From: Haliclona indistincta
Lineage: Eukaryota; Porifera; Demospongiae; Haplosclerida; Chalinidae
Length of the DNA: 64,000 bases
Direction of reading: 5' to 3'
NCBI GenBank assembly: GCA_964017065.1
Contig: OZ024785.1
Location: 2,809,142 to 2,873,141, forward strand
This document shows positions 9,701 through 19,628 of the stretch, piece by piece; positions within the stretch are counted from its first letter, which is position 1, and every line of letters begins with the position of its first letter. The notes below the pieces were generated by a model. The model had not been told where the DNA came from and ran no database searches. It saw nothing but the letters and a program-made list of their open reading frames with translations. Position numbers and translations under genes: made by a program.

Positions 9701-9914
9701 TGTAAACTAGTTCTTCCAAAAATACTCTCTTTCAAATCATCACACGCACATTTATATACAAACACACAGGAGGCCGTGCAAAACACAGCAACGCACAAAC
9801 ACAGAGGTCCATTATTCTACAACAATCACAATACATCAGTTCACAAGTTCAATCACAGTCACATACACCACAATACAGGAACAGGACTAGACAGGTTTCG
9901 ACGACACTGTTACA
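9701..9914 (-). repeat. 5' LTR of Gypsy element 1
   Basis: Identical to 3702-3915. It contains promoter and polyadenylation functions in such elements. The putative primer-binding site (TTGGAGGTTCGACCGAG on the minus strand) follows at 9700. Confidence 0.93.
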
Positions 9915-10472
9915 TGTGTACATTATTATAAATCAATGTAAAAGAGCCAAATTCAAGTGAGAAATGTATTTTTGAGAGATAGTTGTACGAGTAGCACTGG
10001 AATGCATTGCTCATAGTTCAAACATTGGTGAAGACTACATCATCAGTGTAATATGAAACCTGCCTATACACAGGAAAAAATGCTCAACAAAAAATCATTT
10101 ATCATCTTGAGGGGTCATAATTTTTTATTGGACCTGTGAGTGTGATCATCAAGTTACACCATAGATCATTTAGACAGGTACATAGCCTAGCTATGGTTAC
10201 ACCCATAATCTACGGTGTGGCTCAACACGTGACTCCGGCCTTTAAAGCTCACAGTCGCGTGTATTACGCGGTGCATTCCTCCAAAATCCTCCGTCCATAG
10301 ACCGTCAAGACATCTATGCTTGACTTGCAGAGAGCTCAAAGACTGAACAAAAGTCGAAATATTTGGAGGTTTGAATTTGCTTTTTAGATCTGCCTTTACT
10401 GTGTTTTCTGCGATGTAGGTCTATTGTCATGTTGAACCACTGATAGACGAGACTAGTGAATCTTGTGTGCAG
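9915..10472. other. No gene seen; upstream of kinesin remnant
   Basis: No open exon with both splice signals is evident. The 5' end of the kinesin-like sequence (start codon exon and the N-terminal beta strand) should fall here but I could not find it with confidence. Confidence 0.3.
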
Positions 10473-12625
10473 GTTGTATCGGACACCACTCTTCTTCTAA
10501 CGCCTCCGGAGTGCTCTCAGGCTTTCAAGCTGAAACACTACGATACTGTGAGCAAAAAATAAGGAGTTTTGCTTTATTTTAGATGATCATTGTTTTTTTC
10601 GAATTTTTAGACCCAGCATGTGTTCAAGAAAGTGTTCAGCAGCATGTGTTCAACTCAAAAGCAAGTGTTTGAGGCAATTGCTAGTGCTTTAGTTGTTGAT
10701 CTTGTGCAGGGCAAGAGTGGTTAGTGCAGCAATATCCACATTAATACACTCACTTTCTTCTCTTTCTTTCACCAGGTCTAATATTTGCCTATGGCGTCGT
10801 TAAAAATTTCACAATGACAGGCAAACCTGGTAATCCAGGTATTCTGTTTAGGTCACTTGCCATGCTGTTTGATAGTATAGAGGAATTTCAAGCTACTAAA
10901 TATGTGAGTTGATACAGCTTGTATATGAAATTGAATTTTACGAAAATTTACTTTTAATGGTACTAAAGGTGTTTCGTAAAGATAAGACCACATTCAAGAT
11001 CTTCTCTAGAGCAAGTGCTGAGAAAGGACTCGCAATGAATTGCAGCAACGCAAGATCAAGCCTCTAAGCAGGTAATATTACTCATCCTTTCTGTGGTGTA
11101 TTCTGAATAATATTGGTGCCAGCTGTCTGGAACCATGATCATGTGATCTTGTAAATTTGACAATCGTACTGCTATAAATACTGTATGATCACAATTGTAA
11201 TGAGATCAACAATCATATTTGAATTGAGTAGTAAAGATACTACACTTTCACTCACTGCTTGCTCACTCAGCACTAATTTGCTTCCACTTCACACACAGCC
11301 ACCATACTCTTCTCAGTGCTATGGAACTATCTGATCTACATGATGTGGTCGCCAGTGTTGACACGACTAAGATGTTCTCCGTGTTTGTATCATACATTGA
11401 AATCTACAATAACTATGTGTATGATCTACTAGAGGAACCAGTCTATGATATAAGAGGATCACAACGACCCTCTAGGTGAGTTACTACGTAGCAAAAAACT
11501 GGTCAACAAACACTAATGTAGCAGTCTAGTTAATAGTTGAGTACATTTTGAACAAGGGATAGTCTAGCACGGTTCATCTTAGCCTCATACCCAGGTGCTA
11601 GAAGGGGTCGGAGTACGAGGCTATATATAGGTTCATCTATTAGAGATCTGTAAAGAAGACATGTGCTATTCATAAAAGAGAAGTCTCCATTAATTCTTGT
11701 GCCTGAGTCTTATTAGTGACTCAGGTAGAGGTGAAGAGTGCAAAGGAGGCATTTGAACTGGTCTGCCTGGGGCAAAAGAGACTCCATGTAGCAAAGACCC
11801 ATATAAACCACATGAGCAGTCGCGGTCACTCAGTGTTCACTATAACACTAGTCCAGGTAAACGCAAACACACCACACACACACATGTGCTCATATGCACA
11901 TACTGTACAATCATCATAGTGACTAAATACCTGTATGTAGCTAAGGTACACTAATAATTTAATAAATACTTGCAGGCTCCTCTCCATCAGACAAAAGATG
12001 TGGTGTCTGCTCAGCTCTGTCTTGTGTACCTAGCTGGCTCGGAGCGTATCTCACGCACAGACATGCGAGGAGAAGCACTCAGAGAGGCCTGTGAGCACCA
12101 GTAGAACTTGTACTCTGCACAAATTTACTAAACCCAATTAATTCGACAATTCCACTTTTTTCAGGTTATATCAATCAAAGTCTTTCAGTACTGAAAGCAT
12201 GTATGCAGACACTGAGAGACAATCAGCTAAAGAAGACTAAAAAGGTATGCACTGTACTGAGCATTTAATGTGACCAGAAATAACATTCTTGAGCATCAAT
12301 TCTTTTACTGTAGTGTACATGTGCTCTATCCACACTATTGCTTTATGACTTGATTATGCTGTACAGGTCGTGCCTTACCGAGAAACAAAACTTTCGCGGC
12401 TGTTCAAAAATTACCTTGACAGATCTGGAAATGTTCGAATGGTCGTGTGTGTTAATCAAGAAGAGGCATATTATGACGAGACTCTCGTAAGTACATGCTG
12501 TAGTAACAGTCTGTTTTTAATTATAATAAAATTATGCCAGAAGTGTACTTCATGCCTTGATTTAAAACTTTCTTCTCGTGCAGCACGTACTGAAATTCAT
12601 CGACAAAGTGAAGGACATGCTATAG
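10473..12625 (+). pseudogene. MKLP1/KIF23-like kinesin motor remnant lacking the P-loop
   Basis: Ten exons with good GT-AG signals rebuild most of a kinesin motor: 10473-10547, 10611-10719, 10776-10903, 10969-11071, 11317-11475, 11717-11856, 11976-12090, 12165-12244, 12367-12486, 12584-12625. Diagnostic segments are [45 protein letters not shown] and VPYRETKLSRLFKNYLD; the first is the hallmark of the kinesin-6 (MKLP1) family, which bundles midzone microtubules in cytokinesis. The nucleotide-binding P-loop is gone: where GxxxSGKTxTMTG is expected the sequence reads AYGVVKNFTMTG. Switch I has SSRGHS for SSRSHS and the switch II Asp is Tyr (VYLAGSER). Exon 4 ends in a stop/frameshift, a second frame there resuming plausible sequence. 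A stop follows directly after the last motor exon (HVLKFIDKVKDML). No neck or tail was found. An inactive but expressed protein cannot be excluded. Confidence 0.75.
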
Positions 12626-12959
12626 CTCTGACTTTCGTTTTCTCCCTATATTATCTTGACTGTCCTATCCTCATAGTTCAATGACAAAAACATTATCATG
12701 GGTTGGGTACAGAAGTAGCAGACAGTACTTGTCATATCGCTCCCACCGTTACGTGCTTGGGAGAGCTTGCAGTGCATGAGTAACATTGGTGCCCTCGGAA
12801 ACAGCAACACTTACAGCACTTTGCAGGTAGGTTGTCAGAAGCAAGCAGACAGAGTCAAGCTTGTGGTTTGATACATCTACCACAAACAGGCAATGCCAAA
12901 CAGTGCATGAGCAGGAGAAGATATGACTGTTTCATTGACTGGCAATTTCCTAATCAGTG

Positions 12960-13265
12960 AACTCTATGCATAATGTTTATTACGATTGAAAGAATGTTCA
13001 AAACACCAACCACAAACTTTACACGAGTACGGGTTCTCTCATGTTTGAGTACGGATGTGACAATGAAGATCACTTACAACATAATTAGAGTATAAACTGG
13101 TGTTGAATGGTTGAGGCTGATGAGCATTATACTCATGTGTTTTTTGAATGTGCAAAACACCGCCCACATAGTATGGTTTGGGATGTGACGCCACAAATCT
13201 CCTGCACTATGTTTGGTAGAGTAAGAGCAGTGTGAGGGCACTGGTGTAACTTAGCTGGACCAGCT
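12960..13265 (-). pseudogene. Decayed C2H2 zinc-finger units downstream of copy B
   Basis: On the minus strand, fragments such as CPHC...YSTKHS and remnants of the TGEKP-type linkers can be read with several stops and frame changes. They match the finger units of copy B at 13504-14040 and lie just beyond its stop codon, so copy B probably once had a longer array, or another copy's end is lodged here. Confidence 0.55.
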
Positions 13266-13503
13266 TCAGATGTTTGCAGATGCAGATGTTTTTCACCAAG
13301 TCGCATAACATTATGGCGAAAACAAATATCCTACTGTACATGTGTAGTGACAGGTCATGTAGCTATAGTAACAATGGTTGATAATTATTGATTGATCATA
13401 AAATTAATAATTATTTCGTTGAATAGGTGTGATATAATAGCTAAAGTAGTTGATGAACTCAATGAAGAGCTGACCAAGTCATTGAAGTCAATGAATTCTC
13501 CGC

Positions 13504-16289
13504 TTATACTTTAGTTTGATCAGTTGAATGCTTTGTACGCATATGGCGAGAGAGACCAGAATGATAAGAAAAGCACCTGCCACAAATATCACACGAGTAT
13601 GGTTTCTCTCCAGTGTGAGTTCGGATGTGACTTCGTAAACGTATAGGACTATGTTTGGTAGAGTATGGACAATGAGGGCACTGGTGTACTTTAGTTTGAT
13701 CAGTTGAATGCTTAGTACGCATATGGCGAGAGAGACCAGAATGATCAGAAAAGCAACGATCACATTCCTTACACGAGTAAGGTTTCACTCCAGGGTGAGT
13801 ACGGATGTGACTTCGCAAAGCCGCAGCACTATATTTGGTAGAGTATGGACAATGAGGGCACTGGTGTACCTTAGCTTGATCATGTGAACGCAAATGGGCA
13901 CCGAGATGCGCAGACTGAGTAAAGCTCTTCCCACATTCCTTACACGAGTAAGGTTTCTCTCCAGTGTGAGTACGGATATGGTCTTTCAAATGGTCAGATC
14001 TCTTGGCTAAGTAAGGACAGTGAGGGCACTGGTATGACTTGTTTGGACAAGGTCGAGAGGTGCGAGACGAACTTGATTTCGTATGTTTTGACATTTCCGT
14101 AGTGTACATGCAGGCTTGACTACTCAGTGCAATACTGTGGTCAGAGATCACATCCTGTTCTACGGCCTGCAAAGCAAAACATGATTTTATGAGGAAAGTA
14201 ATCAATGCACTGCATGTGCAAGCTGACCTCTTCACAATGTTGATCACTATCTTCATCATTTGTCACATCTTGTTCTACATTATCTGACATATCTTGGTCT
14301 TCTCCTGTCACTTTGTCCTTATGTATCACCATCTGATGACTCATAGCCACACCCACATCACCGCCTTCACTACAACTAGTCTATTAGATAATACAAAGGC
14401 ATCACGATCACACTATACATGTACTTACAGGAAAGTCAGGGTACTGGTATTTCTCTGCTATTTCTTCGTCATTCTTTTGTTGATTCACATTTTCCAATTC
14501 AATCTGGTCTTCCTCTGTAAGTCCATCCTCCTCCATTAGCACTATCTGACAATCTCCATGATGCGTGTTGTTCTCAGCCACTTGAACACGATCATCGGAG
14601 AACGTTTTGCAATAGGCCTGTTTAGCGTTCTGCATACGACGATCTAATTGTGCAAAATATTTAAATTCACCAGTGTAAATGCATTTGTTGACTCACAAAC
14701 AGTCTCTACTGTGACCAGTTCAATGAGAGGGTTGAGTGAGTGTATCTGATCACTGATGACTGATAGCTCCTCAAATAGCTCACCCAGTCTCTGACAATAG
14801 AGAGAGACAGTGCAGTAGGCAGGGTGAGTAGGGTTGGTACCTTATCATGACTCTCACCGCTTTCCTCATCTCTCATCTTGTGAATGCACACACACGTTAC
14901 AATGGAGTATCGTAGCTGTAGCAAGTACTGTAGCTTCACATCACTCCACTCCTGTTGCTGCTTCTCAAGGCCACACCTCTTCTTGTTGACAGCATCCTCT
15001 GTGACTAGCTGTATACACTCTGAACAGACCATCACAGTACATGCTAGTATAGTGTCTCAGCTAGCCACACCTTCCATAGTGTCCAAGATACTGATGGCTG
15101 CCTCTAAGTGTGTGTCCTGGTCTGCAGTATTGAGCTCTGAGAACACATCATAGCACTTCTATGAGAAAGAAACGAGTCATGGTCAGCTATTGCCACACCC
15201 ACTCACTCACCATGCCTATTGTATCAATCCAGTGTTGCTCATGATCGATCAATGATGACAGTGTCCTCCATCGATCCTCTAACTCCTTCAACTCTGACCT
15301 GGACTTTATCAATGTTTCTCTCACTTCTGTTTCCTCTACTCTTTGCTCTATCACGCTGTTCTCCAGATGCCATATCCTCTCACTCAGCTGCTCCTGTCTC
15401 TCAAGGTTAGTGAACCTCTTTGTCTTCAGTTCAGTCATTGATGCTATGAACTCCACATTGAAATTATACATGGCATTATGTAAATCACTCTTGAGTTTCT
15501 CTGTGTGAGTACATTAGTACATCAGTATATTGTGTGACGTGTGTCTCTTACTGATCTTGTCCGCAATACTCTCATACACAGCTCTCTCCTGCTCCACAAT
15601 CTCCCTATCTTTCTCAATAATCGTCAATGCTTCAACACGTTGCTTCTCTAGTTCCTGAAGAGTCACTGTATCCTCTTCCTTCTGCTCTCTCCTCCTCACC
15701 AGCTCACAGTTCCTCACAGCTTCTTCAACTGCCTTCTCTGAAAGTAGATGATAATAATTGGTTGCTCAATTATTTTAATTTTGCAATCTAATCTTGACAA
15801 CAAATTTTTAAACAAACTTGTAAACAAGTTGTAACAAGCATCAAGCATTTTGATGTCTACCTGAGCACTGTTCACATTTCTCCAACTCCTCTCTCGTCCT
15901 ATCTTCCTCTCCCTCCACTAAACTATTCAAGTAGCTCTTGTAAGCTCTGCCATAGTCGTCCAGTGCTGGTGTGTGTGGGACCAGTCGACCATATTGGTAG
16001 GCAAGGTCAAGATGGTTGAGTACTTGAGTGGGTGTAACCGTAGGGAGTTCGTGAGTATGAGCTAGTGAGAGGACCTGGTCAATCTTGGCTAGCAGTTGGT
16101 GAGGAATGGCTGAAGAGGAGAGAGGATCACCCAAGCTACAACCTGTGCTATGCTAACCATCGCCACGTGTAGCTGTTTCTGACACATAGCGACGTCGAGC
16201 GGACAGACCGTTCACTATACGAGGAGGACAACATTACTAGTAACAAACACCATACACCAGGTAGACTCACAACGTGCAGTGGAAGACAT
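13504..16289 (-). CDS. Zinc-finger family copy B: coiled-coil module plus six C2H2 fingers
   Basis: Probable nuclear DNA-binding protein. Exons with the same lengths as in copy C: 16289-16271, 16109-15861, 15737-15552, 15500-15211, 15158-15071, 15043-14841, 14790-14697; then 14643-14429 (EEDQIELENVNQQKNDEE acidic), one near 14372-14228 (DQDMSDNVEQDVTND), and the finger exon 14166-13504. The fingers alternate CPHCPY-type and CKEC-type units separated by [10 protein letters not shown] linkers; two repeats end in RTKHSTDQTKVHQCPHC. The array stops where AAAGTACAC has become AAAGTATAA, giving TAA. I could not place the acceptor of the 14372-14228 exon in frame with the preceding exon (a TAG-TGA occurs just inside), so either splicing differs from copy C or the copy is slightly damaged. 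The N-terminal module is unassigned; it is rich in Glu/Lys heptads and may mediate dimerisation. Confidence 0.75.
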
Positions 16290-17564
16290 CGATGTAGTCA
16301 GCGGGATCAGATTCCTCAAAATAATTTATATGCACACGTGTTTATGGGCGAGTCATTTAGAGTTCTAATGAATACATATCCGTTTGCTGCGCTATTGCTA
16401 ATTGGGGCGAGCCTGAGCGAGCCCCACATTGATTGGCACAATGGCCCACGCGGCGGGGAATGTATCTATCAATCTGTCACGGGGTAGCGTTTGTCGTTTT
16501 CAATGTTCCCGATAACTACGAAACGCCCTTTTTAGCACGTGCGCACATTATAATTGGCGCTTGATTTCAAACAAGATACCTGGCATTCTGGCAAGTGATG
16601 CAGATGACTCAGGGACGACAACAACAGAGATCAGAGACACCTAAAAAGCAACAACTTTACACGACAAGGCCGCTACCAGAAAGCGACGACGAGAGGCAGA
16701 GTCGCCCGATCAACGTGGAAGCAGACGACTGGAGCGACAAAAGGAATATCAAAGGGCCTACCGGAGACGCCGGCGGAAAGCAGTAGCTACAACAGAGCAA
16801 ACAGTAACTTAGGTACACTGTACGTCTAATGAGCTCGTGTGTGATAGCAGTAGAGCCTGCAGTGAGCGAGGAGACCGAGGAACCATGCCCTATTCATCAC
16901 ATCTTCCGGTACATTGTTCCCATGACGCCTATAGGCAAGGAACACACTCAGCAAGAGATAATTGGAGAAAGTGCACCATATCTGTACTGATTCGATTCTA
17001 TTCACCATCAACTAACCCATTAGCGCCGGTTAAATATTAACATTATAGCACAAAAATCTGTGGTGAAACTGGTGTTCACATAATACAGACTTATCTACTA
17101 AAATCTGGACTCACCACATAGACTAACCTGATGCAAATATAATAATAAGTATTATGTTATACACTAACAAGGCTAAATTATATCAATGCTCAGGCTTGCC
17201 CCTGCCATTCCATGAATGTACTAGTAATAATTATTATCTCTGTATTATCTACATTGTAAGTTAGTAAACGACTACATGTACTCCAGCAATACTGCAACAG
17301 CTGGTCCATAGACAGTACAGTTATTATTTGTAGGTAATCATTCTCTGATGCAATATAGTAGGTGATTTGATAGTAGACACACAATTGTAACATCAGACTG
17401 AAGAACAATAACAAGCAATAATCATGCATGACAATGATATATTTACAATATACTATCAATGCTCAAGATGTTAGGTATGTATGATGAATTGAACAATGAT
17501 AACACACTCACTGTTGATGGTTGGATCAATTACTGTTCACTAACAACAGAATGAGACACGATAC
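16290..17564. other. Intergenic; short open frame at 16595-16786 only
   Basis: Directly upstream of copy B's first exon is a promoter-like region with cacacgtgtttatgggcg (about 16334), matching that upstream of copy A. A 63-codon frame at 16595-16786 (MMQMTQGRQQQRSETPKKQ...) has no recognisable domain and no clear splice partner. The rest to 17564 is AT-rich and shows nothing definable. Confidence 0.35.
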
Positions 17565-17848
17565 TACAGAGGTTTTCCAAGATTTTGCCATTTTCAACCG
17601 AAAACCGTCGAGCGTTGTGCACGCATGCGTACTATCAAACATGCGCTTAATTGCTTTATTAGGGAGGAGGCACGGTACGGTATACGGTGTATAGACTAGC
17701 CTCCTCCCTAAGCCACACCTCTCTCTCACCGGCCGTGCCTCCCTAGGCCCTAATATAAGCAATTAAGCGCATGTTTGATAGTACGCATGCGTGCACAACG
17801 CTCGACGGTTTTCGGTTGAAAATGGCAAAATCTTGGAAAACCTCTGTA
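17565..17848. repeat. Foldback (MITE-like) element
   Basis: The arms 17565-17664 and 17748-17848 are inverted repeats of about 100 bp starting TACAGAGGTTTTCCAAG; the centre is itself partly palindromic (GGAGGCACGG and CCGTGCCTCC). There is no transposase. The whole would fold into a long hairpin. Confidence 0.85.
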
Positions 17849-18370
17849 TCACTTCTAACAAACCCGTAGTTTCCTGCAGTCTGAAGCATTGTCAATGCCT
17901 AGCTCAACATGTGTTCTCTCAGTGTAAGGCATCTCATGAACACATAATTATGCATGCTAAACAATTTTCAATAAAAACAAACTTCTTACACAAAACTATC
18001 CAGAAAGTAAGTACTAATAAATGTAGCTCATCTTGTTTGCTTCAGTGTGTTTGTTTTAATAAAAAATAATAATTCTTAGTTGACAATGATTGAAGTTTCA
18101 TTCGAGAATGCTCTGAGAAGACTAACAATTTAGTAGTGATTCATTTCACTACTACTATTTTCTTCTATTGCAGTGCTTAAACAGTTCGCCTAATTAATAT
18201 TCACAAAAATGTTTTTATGCACTGTGCAAAGTATGAACACGCTAGAGCGCTGTGAAGGCCATCAATGAAGACGCTAAACACTGTTCTTTCTCTCTTGAGC
18301 TATATTCAACGCTGGGTACTACGCAACTCGGCGACAGCAGGCACAATTGGAGAGATAGTAAACTGCAAAA

Positions 18371-18663
18371 CGGCGCGCCACTTTTCGCGCGCTGTAACAG
18401 TGTCGCTACAGAGTCCGGAGGGCAGTAGACTATTAACTTGGCTGAGAGTTTGTTTGTTTGTTTGTTTGTAAGTAATTATGGGTCGAAATGTCGTGAAAAG
18501 GCTGCAAAATGGCGAGCGTTTCAAGACTATTTTGCGTTTTACTCAGAGCCAGTCGCCCAGACGTCCAAGTCTACTGCCCTCGGATCCGGAGGATGCTAAC
18601 CCATCAGTAGACGATGGACTCTGTAGCGACACTGTTACAGCGCGCGCGAAAAGTGGCGCGCCG
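18371..18663. repeat. Second foldback element with 46-bp arms
   Basis: CGGCGCGCCACTTTTCGCGC at 18371 is repeated inverted at the end (to 18663); both arms run on through CTGTAACAGTGTCGCTACAGAG. An internal pair (GGGCAGTAGAC and GTCTACTGCCC) forms a second stem. It is GC-rich and non-coding. Confidence 0.8.
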
Positions 18664-19245
18664 TATGTAATTACAAAGACTAAATAACTTTGAGGCTAGC
18701 AGTAGTGCCGACTGAAGATGAACAGATTTCACGAAACCCTCGGCGTGTTGCACATTGTAGAGTTAGCTCCTTAGTTATGGTTTGCAGAAGGAGCTTTGCA
18801 GCTAAAGCCAACCTGCTTGCTATTGAAACTGCACTGCTAACCAGAAGACAGCAAAGTGCTGACCACAATCGAGACAAGGTGTGTCAAGTGGGCGTGACCG
18901 TGAACACGAGTAGCTTGGTAGCCATTGCTCTTGGCTTTGATAGGCTTTTTCTTGAGATGTCTACGCACCCCCAGAGCTGTCCTAAGGTTTAGATGGAATC
19001 TACAAGTACCTAGATAGCCAAATATGGGCGCTTTTGCCGTCAGAGAGGTCAAAGACGGCCGTCAAGGTGAGCCAGCCATAACTCGAGAACGAAAGCATTT
19101 TAGCATAATCCACGAGTCACATTGCAAGCCATTGTTGTGCTTAGCCTGTTCATACCTTAGTTGACGCGTAGAAGCGATCGCTGATCTCTGTAGCAGAAGA
19201 GACAGACAGACAGACAGACCGACCGAACGACAAAGCAAGTACCGT

Positions 19246-19270
19246 AACCCTCGCGCATGCGCCGAGGGTT
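19246..19270. repeat. Palindromic transposon terminus AACCCTCG...CGAGGGTT
   Basis: The perfect-looking hairpin around GCGCATGCGC, preceded by tandem GACA/GACC tetranucleotides (19202-19224), recurs in opposite orientation at 34124-34148 with the same neighbouring GTACTTG. This identifies a dispersed repeat end. The body probably extends leftward toward 18690 but its other boundary is not clear. Confidence 0.6.
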
Positions 19271-19327
19271 AATGACATTTCACCCCAGATCTCCTTGAGC
19301 AATACTAGAGCTCGCCCACGCAATAAC

Positions 19328-19484
19328 GTGAGCCCCTCCCTATCCCTGCTAACATGAGCCCCTCCCTGTCCCTACTAACATGAGCCCCTCCCTGTCCCTA
19401 CTAACATGAGCCCCTCCCTGTCCCTACTAACATGAGCCCCTCCCTGTCCCTACTAACATAAGCCCCTCCCTGTCCCTACTAACT
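19328..19484. repeat. 26-bp tandem repeat, about six copies
   Basis: The unit atgagcccctccctgtcccta plus ctaac repeats head to tail, with minor changes in the first and last copies. It is non-coding and lies just downstream of zinc-finger copy C. Confidence 0.9.
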
Positions 19485-19628
19485 GCACATCAGTATTATT
19501 ATGACAGCAAATAATAGCAAAAGTACATCAGTATTATAATAGCACACAATAATAGCACATCAGTATTATGACAGCAAACAGGTATCGATAATGACAGCTG
19601 AATGTCCATGGATATCCAAATGAGTAAA

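Larger units (their letters stand above)
3702..9914 (-). mobile_element. Full-length Ty3/Gypsy LTR retrotransposon
   Basis: The element is bounded by identical 214-bp LTRs beginning TGTAAC and ending TTTACA in element orientation, with TGTG on both flanks (3698-3701 and 9915-9918). Internally on the minus strand there is a leader frame, gag, and pol in the order protease, reverse transcriptase, RNase H, integrase, which defines the Ty3/Gypsy group. A purine-rich tract (AAAGGAGGGAGTA) directly precedes the 3' LTR, and a TGG-starting segment directly follows the 5' LTR as the primer-binding site. No stop interrupts pol. Identical LTRs and open frames indicate a recent insertion. It lies between zinc-finger copy A and the kinesin remnant. 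Confidence 0.95.

Noticed and set aside
13488..13763. Minus-strand hydrophobic frame with repeated FLIILVSLAICV, resembling a membrane protein
   Set aside because: It is a shifted reading of the repeated C2H2 finger units of copy B.
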